Both the position numbers and the translations under genes were made by a program. Shown here piece after piece: positions 1-8,600 of a stretch of DNA of 14,488 nucleotides (positions are counted from its first letter, which is position 1; each line of letters starts with the position of its first letter). The stretch lies in assembly GCA_019243975.1 (NCBI GenBank), contig JAFATL010000424.1:1-14488 (forward strand), written 5' to 3'. The notes below the pieces were generated by a model, which saw only the letters and a program-made list of their open reading frames with translations, did no database searches and had not been told where the DNA came from. This DNA is from Actinomycetota bacterium. Lineage in GTDB: Bacteria > Actinomycetota > Acidimicrobiia > Acidimicrobiales > JAFATL01.

Positions 1-1115
1 TGCACAACCGTGCCGCCGTTCGCCTCGACGACGTCGCGGATGGCGTCGAGCGGGCTCATCGTCGGGTGCGGGCTCACCTGGGCGCTGCCGCCGCCCTGCA
101 TCTCGAAGCGGTCGGCGGCCGGGCCGATGACCGCCACCGTGCCGAGCGCGGCCGCGAGGGGCAGCGTGCAGTCGTTGCGCAGCAGCACCATCGCCGCGCC
201 GGCAGCCCGGCGCACCAGCGCCCGGTCTTCGGGCGTGTCGTCCGAGCGCTCCGGCTGCTCCTCGCCCGCGGCCACGCCCGTGCGGGCCATAAGGCGCAAC
301 AACCGCGCGGCCTTGTCGTCGACCACCTTCTCGTCGACGTCGCCCTTCTCGACCGCCTCGCCCAGGCGCGGGCCCAACCAGTGCGGCGGCCCGGGCATCT
401 CCAGGTCGAGGCCGGCGTTGGCCGCATCGGCCGTGCTGTGGGTGCCGAACCAGTCGGAGATGACGGCGCCGTCGAAGCCCCACTCGCGCTTGAGGATGTC
501 GGTGAGCAGCTCCGCGTTCTCACCGCACCAGCGACCCCGCACCTTGTTGTACGCCGACATCACCGCCCACACCCCGGCCCGGCGCACCGCCGCCTCGAAC
601 GGCGGCAGGTAGATCTCGCGCAGCGCCTGCTCGTCGACGTCGACGCTGATCGTCATCCGCTCGTGCTCCTGGTCGTTGCACGCGAAGTGCTTCACGCAGC
701 AACCCACGCCACGGCTCTGCACGCCTTCGATGTAGGCGACGGCCATTTCGGCGGCGAGGAACGGGTCCTCCGAGAAGCACTCGAAGTTGCGACCGGCCAG
801 CGGTGTGCGGTGGATGTTGACGGTGGGCGCCAGCAAGACGTGCGCACCCTTGCGCCGCACCTCCTCGCCCAGGGCGCGGCCGACCTCTTCGACCAGGTCG
901 ACGTCGAACGTGGCCGCCAGCGCCGTGCCGCACGGGAAGTTCACCGAGCGCGTCCCGGTGAAACGAGCGCCGCGCGCGCCCGACGGGCCGTCGGTCACCT
1001 TGAGCCGGCCGATCCCGCGATCAGGGAGCGCGGGCACGTGCCACATGTCCTGGCCGCCGGTGAGTACCGCCTTCTCGGCGAGGGTCAGGTCGTCAACCGC
1101 TGCGGGCGTGTCCAT
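1..1115 (-). CDS. Glycoside hydrolase family 3 beta-glucosidase-like enzyme, C-terminus cut off by window edge
   Basis: The 371 visible codons give the GH3 N-terminal barrel and the start of the second (alpha/beta) domain. Family marks seen: GRNFECFSEDP (residues 108-118), KHF at 142-144, and ISDWFGTH around 219-226, whose Asp221 is the expected nucleophile. GH3 enzymes hydrolyse terminal beta-linked sugars from glycosides with retention of configuration; the actual substrate cannot be read from this. The motif GGGSAQVSP near residue 341 followed by SPLDAI is typical of the beta-glucosidase branch that often carries an inserted PA14 domain further on, but that region lies outside the window. 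No signal peptide is visible, so a cytoplasmic location is likely. The ATG at 1115 fits the family N-terminus (LTLAEKAVLTGG). It starts 34 bp after the GGDEF-EAL gene on the same strand, so cotranscription is plausible. The family call is secure; specificity is unknown. Confidence 0.93.
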   Translation of the reverse strand, partial: MDTPAAVDDLTLAEKAVLTGGQDMWHVPALPDRGIGRLKVTDGPSGARGARFTGTRSVNFPCGTALAATFDVDLVEEVGRALGEEVRRKGAHVLLAPTVNIHRTPLAGRNFECFSEDPFLAAEMAVAYIEGVQSRGVGCCVKHFACNDQEHERMTISVDVDEQALREIYLPPFEAAVRRAGVWAVMSAYNKVRGRWCGENAELLTDILKREWGFDGAVISDWFGTHSTADAANAGLDLEMPGPPHWLGPRLGEAVEKGDVDEKVVDDKAARLLRLMARTGVAAGEEQPERSDDTPEDRALVRRAAGAAMVLLRNDCTLPLAAALGTVAVIGPAADRFEMQGGGSAQVSPHPTMSPLDAIRDVVEANGGTVV

Positions 1116-1149
1116 GGCGGCAGCACTCTCACGGGCTGCCGCCGCGGTG

Positions 1150-3531
1150 TCAACCGGCGCGCAGGGGACGCACGCGGCGCGGGCGCTCGACTGCGCTCAC
1201 CGGGTCACGCCGCTCGATGTCGCTCTTGCGCCGGCGCGGCGTCACCGGACCGAGGTCGCTGAGCCGACCTTGGCCGGGCGAGACGACCTCGAGCATGAGC
1301 AAGGTCGCCAGTTCGTCGGCCGGCAGCGGCTTGCTGAAGAAGTAGCCCTGGATGGTGTCGCAGTCGAGGGCCCGCAGCACGTCGAGCTGACGCCGGTTCT
1401 CCACGCCTTCGGCCACCACCTTGAGGCCGAGCCCACGGCCCAGCGCGACGATGCCGACGACCAGGGCGGGCTGCTCGGAGTCCTCGCCGATCTTGGCCAC
1501 GAAGGTCTTGTCGATCTTGATCTCGTGGATGGGCAGCGTGTCGAGGTAGCCGAAGTTGCTGAAGCCGACACCGAAGTCGTCGACCGCGCAGCGCACGCCC
1601 ATGGCGGCCAGCTGCTCGAGCGCTTCGCGCGTCACGTCGTCGCCCTGCAGGGCCAGGCTCTCGGTGAGCTCGAGCTCGAGCAGCGTGGGGTCGAGGCCGG
1701 TGCGCCGCAGCACCGACGACACCAGGTCGGGAATGACCTGCAGCTGGAACTGGCGAGCCGACAGGTTCACCGCCATCTGGATCGGCGGGTAGCCGTTCTG
1801 CACCCACTCGTTCGCCTGCGCGCACGCCGTCTCCAGCACCCACTCGCCGAGCGGCACGATCAGGCCGGTCTCCTCCGCCAGCGGGATGAAGCGGTCGGGC
1901 GCCAACAGGCCCAGCTCGGGGTGACGCCACCGCACCAAGGCCTCGACGCCCTCGACGCGGCCCGTCTGCACTGCCACCTTGGGCTGGTAGTGCAGCTCGA
2001 GCTCGCCCCGCTCGATGGCCTGGTGCAGCCCGCTCTCCAGATCGAGCTTCTCGTGGGCCATGGCGTTGAGCACCGGCCGGTACAGCTGGTACGTGTCGCG
2101 GCCGCGGTCCTTGGCCGCGTACATGGCGGCGTCGGCGTTCTTCATCATCGCCTCGGCCGTGTCGCCGTCGCGGGGGTAGACGGCGACACCGACGCTGCCG
2201 GTCACGTAGAGCTGGCGCTTGCCGAGCTGGAAGGGCTCGCGGAACACCGCCAGCACCTTGCGGGCGACGGCGACCGCGTCGGCCTCGCTCTCGAACTCGG
2301 GCATGAGGATGGTGAACTCGTCGCCACCCATGCGGGCGACGGTGTCGCAGTCGCGCACGCAGTGGAGCAGCCGCTTGGCGACCAGCTGCAGCAGCTGGTT
2401 ACCGGCGGCGTGACCCAGGCTGTCGTTGACCTTCTTGAACCGGTCGAGGTCGATGAACAGCACGGCCAGGCCCTTGCCCCGCTGGTGGGCGGCGGCCATG
2501 GCGATGGCGAGCCGGTCGTCGAACAGGTCGCGGCGCGGCAGGCCGGTGAGATCGTCGTGGCGGGCCTGATGCTCGAGGGCGGTGCGCTCGCGCACCATGC
2601 GCACGAGGAGCACGACCACGAGACCGGGCAGGCACGCGGTGACGAAGGCGAGCCCGGGCATACCCACCGGGACCCGCCGCACCGACTGCACGGCGAGGAC
2701 GACGGGCCCGAGCATGGCGGCCGCCGACAACGCAACCAGGCGGGGCCAGCCGACCGCGGGCGGGACCCGGGGCGCCGGCTCGAACAGGTCGCCCATCGAC
2801 GGGTGCAAGGCGGCGACGCCCCACAGCCCGTAGCCGAGCAACAGCGGGCCTTGCAGGCCGGCAACCGACCAGCCCACGCCCTTGACCAGACCGATGAGGG
2901 CAATGCAGTGGGCGGCCAGCAGGCAGGCGAAGCTGAGCATCAGCACGCTGTAGGCCGACATGGGCTGCGCGGTGAGGCGCACGATGCGCACGGCCAGCAG
3001 AAGTAGGAAGAGGTCGAGGGCGGGGAGCACGAGGCCGCCGATGGCCGTGCTCATGTGCATGTGCCCGTGGCCGGCCATGGGCCCGAGCACGAACGCCCAG
3101 ACCGGAAGGGCGGCCGAGAACGCGGCGATGAGGCTGCTGAACGCGCACTCCGTCGCCTCACCGGGGCTGCGGTTCTCAAGGAGGATCAGCAGGCCCGAGG
3201 CCATGCACGGGTAGGCGAGGCCCAGCGGCACCTCGGCGATCGACGGGAACGGCCCGAGGTTGTGCACCGAGACCGTCGCCCGCAGCAGGTGGGAGATCAC
3301 GAGGCCGGCGAGACCGCCGCCCAAGAGGGCCCACGCCACCGGTCGGCCGACGTGCCAGATGAGGCGGTGGCCGAGGCGGTTGGTGCGAACGCCGGCGAAG
3401 ACGGCCGCGATCGACAGCGACCCCACGGCCGCCCCGACCACCAATGGCGACAACAGCTTCGGGAAGAGGGTCGGCAGCCCGGCCGCCAGCACCAACACCG
3501 TGACAACCGCCCGCCGCACCAGGTTCTGCAT
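1150..3531 (-). CDS. Membrane-anchored GGDEF-EAL protein (diguanylate cyclase / c-di-GMP phosphodiesterase)
   Basis: A 793-residue signalling protein. Residues 1-315 form a hydrophobic sensor region of roughly eight membrane segments that I cannot assign to a named sensor family. A GGDEF domain follows (about 320-485), starting with HDDLTGLPRRDLF. The active-site GGDEF (402-406) is intact, and an RxxD inhibitory site (Arg393-Asp396) sits at the canonical five-residue spacing. The EAL domain (about 495-745) keeps EAL (530-532), NLSARQ, ELTES, DDFG (651-654), KIDKTF, AEGVE and QGYFFSKP, so the metal- and substrate-binding residues look present. By family it should make c-di-GMP from two GTP and also be able to cleave it to pGpG; which activity dominates cannot be told. 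A His/Met cluster (HGHMHM, 155-160) lies between membrane segments. The Arg-rich tail after 765 looks disordered. It lies 49 bp downstream of the secreted barrel gene and 34 bp upstream of the GH3 gene. No convincing Shine-Dalgarno precedes the ATG. Confidence 0.95.
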   Translation of the reverse strand: MQNLVRRAVVTVLVLAAGLPTLFPKLLSPLVVGAAVGSLSIAAVFAGVRTNRLGHRLIWHVGRPVAWALLGGGLAGLVISHLLRATVSVHNLGPFPSIAEVPLGLAYPCMASGLLILLENRSPGEATECAFSSLIAAFSAALPVWAFVLGPMAGHGHMHMSTAIGGLVLPALDLFLLLLAVRIVRLTAQPMSAYSVLMLSFACLLAAHCIALIGLVKGVGWSVAGLQGPLLLGYGLWGVAALHPSMGDLFEPAPRVPPAVGWPRLVALSAAAMLGPVVLAVQSVRRVPVGMPGLAFVTACLPGLVVVLLVRMVRERTALEHQARHDDLTGLPRRDLFDDRLAIAMAAAHQRGKGLAVLFIDLDRFKKVNDSLGHAAGNQLLQLVAKRLLHCVRDCDTVARMGGDEFTILMPEFESEADAVAVARKVLAVFREPFQLGKRQLYVTGSVGVAVYPRDGDTAEAMMKNADAAMYAAKDRGRDTYQLYRPVLNAMAHEKLDLESGLHQAIERGELELHYQPKVAVQTGRVEGVEALVRWRHPELGLLAPDRFIPLAEETGLIVPLGEWVLETACAQANEWVQNGYPPIQMAVNLSARQFQLQVIPDLVSSVLRRTGLDPTLLELELTESLALQGDDVTREALEQLAAMGVRCAVDDFGVGFSNFGYLDTLPIHEIKIDKTFVAKIGEDSEQPALVVGIVALGRGLGLKVVAEGVENRRQLDVLRALDCDTIQGYFFSKPLPADELATLLMLEVVSPGQGRLSDLGPVTPRRRKSDIERRDPVSAVERPRRVRPLRAG

Positions 3532-3580
3532 CGCGACACACCATCGGTGCGTGGCGAGATGGAATGAGGACGGGACGAGA

Positions 3581-4807
3581 TCAGGCCACAGAATGAGTCA
3601 CACGGCCCACCCGATGGTCACGGCTGTGCATGGGTGTGGCCTTGTGATTGCGGTGGTGATGCGGCGTTCGCCCACCTCCGCTACCCCCCTTGCCCCCGCC
3701 ACCCTTGCCGCCGCCACCCTTGCCTCCGCCACCCTTGCCACCGCCGCCGCCGGACGACGAGACCGAGGCGTGGAGCTGCTGGCGGATCTTCGAGAGCTGG
3801 GTGGGGTCGTAGTTGGGGTAGTCGCGGTTGAGCTCGATCGAGTTGGCGCCGTAGCCGACCGCGTACTGCAGGGCCTGCATCTCGTCGCCGATGCGGTCGG
3901 CCGCCGCCGTCTGGAAGCCGATCGGTGACGCCATGCTCGTCATCGAGGAGTACATCTGCGGATACGGGTCGGGCTGCTGGGGCGACCGCACCGAGTTGTT
4001 CTCGAGCACGCACCGGGTGCCGAGGATGGCGCGGCACGACTGCATGATGCTCTCGGTGTAGGGCTCGTCACCGGTGACCCACCCCGTGCTGTCGATGCGC
4101 TGGTACGGGTTGAGGGCCAGGCCCGAGCGCGTCTGCTTCCACACGTCGGCCGTGCGGATCTGGTCGTGCTGGCACTGGTCGTCGAGGTCGGCGGTGTAGC
4201 CGGCAGCCACGAGGGCCTTCGGCACGGCGGGCACCGAGCCGCCGCGCAGCAACGGTTCCGCGGTGGTGAGCATGCAGCGGGAGATCTCGACCTGGGCCAG
4301 CTCGGGCGTGCCGTCGTACTTGGCCGCCAGCTTCGTCATGAAGGCGGCGTAGGCGGTGCCGAACTGGGTGGTCCAGAACCTCGGCATCATGAGGTTCTGG
4401 CCGTCCCACGAGATGGAGAACGGACCGCCCCCCAACTTCTTCGCCCAGTCGGGCGACTGCGGACCGGTCATCACGCGCAGCTTGAAGCGCATGCCCGCCA
4501 ATTCGGAGCGGCTTCGGATGGCGGCGACGGCGGCGTCGATGGCGTTGCCCGACGCGATGCCACCGTTGGCGGTGGGTTGAAGGTCAGCCCATCCGACGTT
4601 GACGACGAAGCCGTCGACGCGCCCGGCGGTGGACGTGTCGGGCGCGCCCTTGCGGTCGAGGAGCCCGACGAGGATCGCCTTGAGCGCCGACGCCGAACCG
4701 GTGGAGCGACGCCCCGCCGAGGCCGCTTCCGCGCCCAACGGCTGCGTGACGCACACGGTGAGAACCAGGACCAGGACCAGGCCGGCGCTGATCGCCGCAC
4801 GACGCAC
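3581..4807 (-). CDS. Secreted protein with clan GH-A-like barrel and Gly/Lys-repeat, His-rich C-terminal tail
   Basis: 408 residues. A basic, hydrophobic N-terminus ending near AEA (26-28) is a good Sec signal peptide. Residues 40-350 read like a glycosidase-type TIM barrel: VDGFVVNVGWADLQP (64-78) is the usual first-strand pattern, followed by FKLRVMTGPQSPDW (108-121). Glu175 (VEISR) and Glu326 (IELNRDYPNYD) are candidate catalytic acids, but I cannot align them to a specific GH family, so enzymatic activity is inferred. Four Cys (178, 212, 258, 266) may form disulfides outside the cell. The tail is low-complexity: KGGGG repeats (about 358-375), then HHHRNHKATPMHSRDH, which could bind metal, wall polymer or surfaces. 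The start is GTG at 4807, fixed by a strong AAAGGAGG with a 7-nt spacer. It lies 118 bp after the hydrolase gene and 49 bp before the GGDEF-EAL gene. The protein is real; its function is uncertain. Confidence 0.85.
   Translation of the reverse strand: MRRAAISAGLVLVLVLTVCVTQPLGAEAASAGRRSTGSASALKAILVGLLDRKGAPDTSTAGRVDGFVVNVGWADLQPTANGGIASGNAIDAAVAAIRSRSELAGMRFKLRVMTGPQSPDWAKKLGGGPFSISWDGQNLMMPRFWTTQFGTAYAAFMTKLAAKYDGTPELAQVEISRCMLTTAEPLLRGGSVPAVPKALVAAGYTADLDDQCQHDQIRTADVWKQTRSGLALNPYQRIDSTGWVTGDEPYTESIMQSCRAILGTRCVLENNSVRSPQQPDPYPQMYSSMTSMASPIGFQTAAADRIGDEMQALQYAVGYGANSIELNRDYPNYDPTQLSKIRQQLHASVSSSGGGGGKGGGGKGGGGKGGGGKGGSGGGRTPHHHRNHKATPMHSRDHRVGRVTHSVA
3687..3746 (-). repeat. Four tandem 15-bp units encoding Gly-Gly-Gly-Lys-Gly
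   Basis: On the plus strand the unit is CCCTTGCCNCCGCCA, repeated at 3687-3701, 3702-3716, 3717-3731 and 3732-3746. The N position is c, g, t and a in successive copies, and the last base of unit four differs. Every change I see is a silent third-position change in a Gly codon. The array lies in the C-terminal tail of the secreted barrel protein and may vary in copy number by slippage. Confidence 0.93.
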
Positions 4808-4814
4808 GGCGACG

Positions 4815-4822
4815 CCTCCTTT
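4815..4822 (-). promoter_or_regulatory. Strong Shine-Dalgarno deciding a GTG start
   Basis: Read on the minus strand this is AAAGGAGG, close to the full anti-Shine-Dalgarno complement. It sits 7 nt before the GTG at 4807, so it fixes that codon as the start of the secreted barrel protein. It is the best ribosome-binding site in the window and suggests efficient translation. Confidence 0.85.
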
Positions 4823-4925
4823 CGCGACACGCGTGACCAGTGGCCACGTCTCTCGCCCGCCAAGGAGCGTAAGAAGTGCGCGCGCGAAGGTGGTGGATGC
4901 TCAGCCCATCGGCGGAGCCGGCAGA

Positions 4926-5606
4926 TCAGCCGAGGTTGGCGTGAAGGAAGTCGACGCTGCTGGCGAAGCACTTGGCGGCAACGTCGGCGTTGTGGGTGCC
5001 GAGGGGGTTCTCCTCGTTGCCGAACGCATGCCCAGTGCCCGGGTGCACGTGGAACGTGACGTCCTTGCCCATGCCGCGCAGCTTCGACTCGAGCGCACGC
5101 GCCGCGTCGGGACTGAAGAAGTCGTCGTTCTCGGCCATGTGCCCGAGCACCGGCGCGGTCAGGCCCGACCAGTCGGGCTCGCTGTCGCCTTGCGGAAAGC
5201 CGTACCAAGGGACGGCCGCGCCGACCTTGTCGCCCGCCATCGCCGCCACGACCATCGTCATCAGCCCGCCCATGCAGAAGCCGATGGCGCCCACCTTGCC
5301 CACCGACCCCGGCTGTGAGAGCAGGTAGTCGACGGCGCCCATCATGTCGCGGCCCGCCCGGTCGGGCGGCAACGTCGACATCAGCTGCGCGGCCTTGTCC
5401 ATCTCGGTGTGCTCCGCGACCTCGCCGTGGTACAGGTCGGGCGCCAGAGCAGTGAAGCCCTCGGCGGCCAACCGGTCGGCCACACCCTTGAGCTGGGGTA
5501 CGAGGCCCCACCACTCCTGCAGCACGAGCACCCCCGGCCCGCCGCCGCTGGCGAGGTAGCCGGACGCAGTGTTGCCGTTGCTTGCGAACTCCACGATCTC
5601 ACCCAT
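4926..5606 (-). CDS. Dienelactone hydrolase family protein
   Basis: 226 residues, the normal length for this alpha/beta-hydrolase family, with no signal peptide, so cytoplasmic. The nucleophile elbow is GFCMGG (109-114) with Cys111, the cysteine typical of dienelactone hydrolases rather than serine. The remaining catalytic residues appear as Asp161 or Asp162 (ENDDFF) and His193 (GTGHAF). The N-terminal LVLQEWWGL (27-35) carries the Glu31 that regulates the thiol in characterised members. Those members open dienelactone in chlorocatechol breakdown, but most homologues act on unknown esters or lactones, and no aromatic-degradation genes are near. The ATG at 5606 matches the family N-terminus; a GAGAGGGG stretch lies upstream at a loose distance. 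It is the first gene of the minus-strand run and is divergent from the GH18-deacetylase-GT2 gene across 68 bp. The family is secure; the substrate is unknown. Confidence 0.94.
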   Translation of the reverse strand: MGEIVEFASNGNTASGYLASGGGPGVLVLQEWWGLVPQLKGVADRLAAEGFTALAPDLYHGEVAEHTEMDKAAQLMSTLPPDRAGRDMMGAVDYLLSQPGSVGKVGAIGFCMGGLMTMVVAAMAGDKVGAAVPWYGFPQGDSEPDWSGLTAPVLGHMAENDDFFSPDAARALESKLRGMGKDVTFHVHPGTGHAFGNEENPLGTHNADVAAKCFASSVDFLHANLG

Positions 5607-5674
5607 GCCCGGACGCTACCCCTCTCATGTGAGGACCGGGCGTTCTCACACGAGCGTCATCCCACGTCCCTACC
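5607..5674. promoter_or_regulatory. Divergent promoter/operator region with paired 10-bp near-palindromes
   Basis: This 68-bp spacer must hold the start signals for both divergent genes. CTCATGTGAG (5624-5633) and CTCACACGAG (5645-5654) are two copies of a CTCANNYGAG pattern with starts 21 bp apart, about two helical turns, as expected of paired operator sites. GCCCGG (5607-5612) and CCGGGC (5636-5641) form an additional inverted repeat. A minus-strand TAGCGT (5618-5613) fits a TANNNT -10 box six bases before the hydrolase ATG, which would give a leaderless or near-leaderless mRNA. No clear -35 is seen on either strand. Operator function is an inference. Confidence 0.4.
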
Positions 5675-8600
5675 GTGCGACCGGCTCCTGTGCCCCTGAC
5701 CCGCACCCTTCTTCGTTCCGCAGTCGCGGCCGCGGCCGTCGTCACGTTGGCCCTGGTGGCCCACACCGACGTCGTCGCTACCGCCGTCGGTTGCCTGGGC
5801 GCCCTCACCGTGTGGTTGCTCCTGCGGCGACCGTCACCCTCGCGGCCGCGTCGCGCGTTGGTCGGGCTGGCCGCAGCCACCACCGGCGTCGCCGTGGTCG
5901 CCGCCCTCACCCTCCCTGCCTTCCGGTCGGCGCCGGCACCGCTGGTGCTGGTCCGCCAGGCCGGCGCGACCGCCACGCGTTCCATCACCGACGCCTCCCA
6001 GGCGGGCAGCCACGGCTTCGAGACGTTGGGCTTCGTCGACAGCAGCAACGAGGACTCCCCCGCCGGCGTCGACCGCGACGCGTCGAAGGTGAGCATCCTG
6101 GCGGCGACGGGAATCGTGCTCAGCCGCCACCCCGGAAGCCTCGAGGTCACCCCGGCCACCGACAGCCTTCTGCGCGCCCACGCCAGTGGTGCTCTTGGCC
6201 TCGCCGTGGTGTCGAACTACGACGGGACGTCGTTCGACCGCACGCGTGCGACGGCGCTGCTGCGATCGCCGGCCGCGCGCCACCGGTTCGTGTCGGCCCT
6301 CACCAGCGTGGTGGCGCGCCAAGGCTGGGACGGCGTCGTGCTCGACTTCGAAAACCTGTCACCCGACACGCGGGCGTCGTACCCGCGGCTGGTCCGCGCC
6401 CTCGACCTGGCGCTCGGCGACCGCCGCCTCGACGTCACCGTCCCGGCCGTCACCGATCGACGTGCCGATGACCTGCAGCCCTACGACGTCGCCGCCCTGG
6501 GCCGATCCGCCGACCGCATCGTGCTCATGGCCTACGACCAGCACGATCCGACCGGCGCGGCCGGACCGGTGGCCGGCTTGCCGTGGGTGCGCCAGTCGTT
6601 GACGGTCGCCGAAGGACTGGTGCCGCGCGACAAGCTGCTGCTCGGCTTGGCCGGGTACGGCTACGCCTGGACGTCACCCGGCAACGCCACCGACCTCACC
6701 GTGGCGCAGGCGCAGGCCATGCAGCACCGGGCGGCGGCAGTGACGCAGTGGGACGCCGGCCAACAGGAGTGGCACGTACACGCCGGCGGTGACGACGTCT
6801 GGTACGAGGACGCGGCCGCCGTCGCCAGCCGGGCCCAACTGGCGGTGACCGACGGCTTGGCCGGCGTGGCCCTGTGGCGTATCGGGTCGGAGGACCCGGC
6901 GACGCTCGACCAGCTCCCGGCCCCGGCCGCCGACGCGGGCGTGCCCACGGTCGGTCGCGCGGTGCAGCAGGTGCACGGACCCGGCCTGGTCGCCCTCACC
7001 TTCGACGACGGGCCCGACCCCACGTGGACGCCGCGCGTCCTCGCGGTGCTGCGCCGCGAGCACGTCCCCGCCACCTTCTTCGTGATCGGCAACCGGGCTC
7101 AGGCCCACCCCGACCTGGTGCGCACCGAGCTCCGCGAGGGCGACGTCGTGGGTGACCACACGTACTCGCACCCCTCGCTGCAGCACGCGTCGAGCTGGCG
7201 CACCCGGGCCGAGGTCCTCGGCGGCGCCGCGGTCATCGAGGGCATCACCGGCCGCAAGCCCGAGCTGTTCCGTTCGCCGTACGGGGCGGGCGACATGTCG
7301 CCCTCCCGTCCCGGGAGCGACCAGCTGGCGACCGACCTCGGGTTCCACGTCGTGAGTTGGAACGACGACTCATTCGACTGGACGCGGCCGGGGCCGGATG
7401 CGATCACCCGCACCGTGGTGAGCGGCGTGTCCACGCGCTCGATCGTCTTGCTGCACGACGGCGGCGGCGACCGCTCCCAAACCGTGGCCGCCCTACCCGG
7501 CATCATCCACGCGCTGCGGGCGCAGGGTTTCCTGTTCACCACTGCCGACGCCATGAACGCGGCCGTCCCCTCGCCGTACGCCATCCGCCACGGGTTTGCC
7601 TCGACCGCTCGCGGCGTTGCCGTCGTCGCCGGCTACCGGCTCTTCTTGGCTCTGCGTCACATCCTGCTCTGGTTGGTGGTGGCGGCGGTCGTGGTGTCGT
7701 TGGTGCGCCTCGCCATCACGGTGGTGTTGGCTCTGGGTCACTGGCGACGAACGCGCCGGGCCACCCCTCGGGAACGCCACGGCCGCGCCGTTACGCCGAC
7801 GGTGAGCGTCGTCATCCCGGCCCACAACGAGCGCCGTGTGATCGCCAAGACGTTGGCGGTGCTGCGGGACCTCGACGACGGCCCGATGGAGGTGATCGTC
7901 GTCGACGACGGCTCCACCGACGGCACTGCTGACATCGCCCGCCGCTTCGGCGTCACCGTCCTCGAACAGCCGCGCCGCGGGAAAGCCACCGCGTTGAACG
8001 TGGGCATCGGCCGAGCCCGGGGCGAGATCGTCGTCGTCCTCGACGCCGACACCCTGGTGACGCCCGGCTTCCTCGCCGCCATGCTCCCCCACTTCGACGA
8101 CCCGTCGGTCGGCGCGGTCGCCGGCAACGTCAAGGTCGGCAACCGCCGAACCTTGCTCGCCCGCCTGCAGGCGCTCGAGTACGTCACCAGCCTCAACCTC
8201 GACCGGCGGGCCCAAGCGGCGGTCGGCGTGGTGGCGGTGGTGCCGGGTGCCGCCGGCGCGTTCCGCCGGCGAGCGCTGGTCGACGTGGGGGGCTACCCGA
8301 CCGAGACGCTGGTCGAGGACATGGATCTCACCGTGATGCTCCTGCGGGCGGGCTGGCACGTGCCCTACGAGCCGCGGGCGGTCGCGCGCACGGAGGCGCC
8401 CGAGCGCGCTCGGGACGTGTTGGCGCAGCGGCGCCGGTGGGCGTTCGGCACGTTGCAGGTCGTCGCCAAGCACTGGGACTCACTGCTCGACCCCGACGCC
8501 CATCGCATCGGCCTCGTCGGTTTGCCCTGGATGGTGGTGTCGCAGGTGCTCCTGCCGCTGGCGGCGCCGCTCATCGACCTCTACCTGCTCTACCTGCTGG

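Noticed and set aside
787..3006. Long plus-strand open frame opposite the GGDEF-EAL gene
   Set aside because: Its translation is low-complexity Arg/Gly/His/Ala text with no family motif, while the opposite strand gives complete GGDEF and EAL domains. It is a GC-rich antisense shadow.
3687..3746. CRISPR-like array
   Set aside because: The 15-bp units are contiguous, with no spacers, and encode a Gly/Lys peptide repeat in frame within a gene.
4808..4925. Terminator or small RNA between the hydrolase and the secreted barrel gene
   Set aside because: The 118 bp contain GC-rich short repeats and an 8-bp GTGGCCAC palindrome, but no stable hairpin followed by a T-run and no small open frame with a ribosome-binding site.
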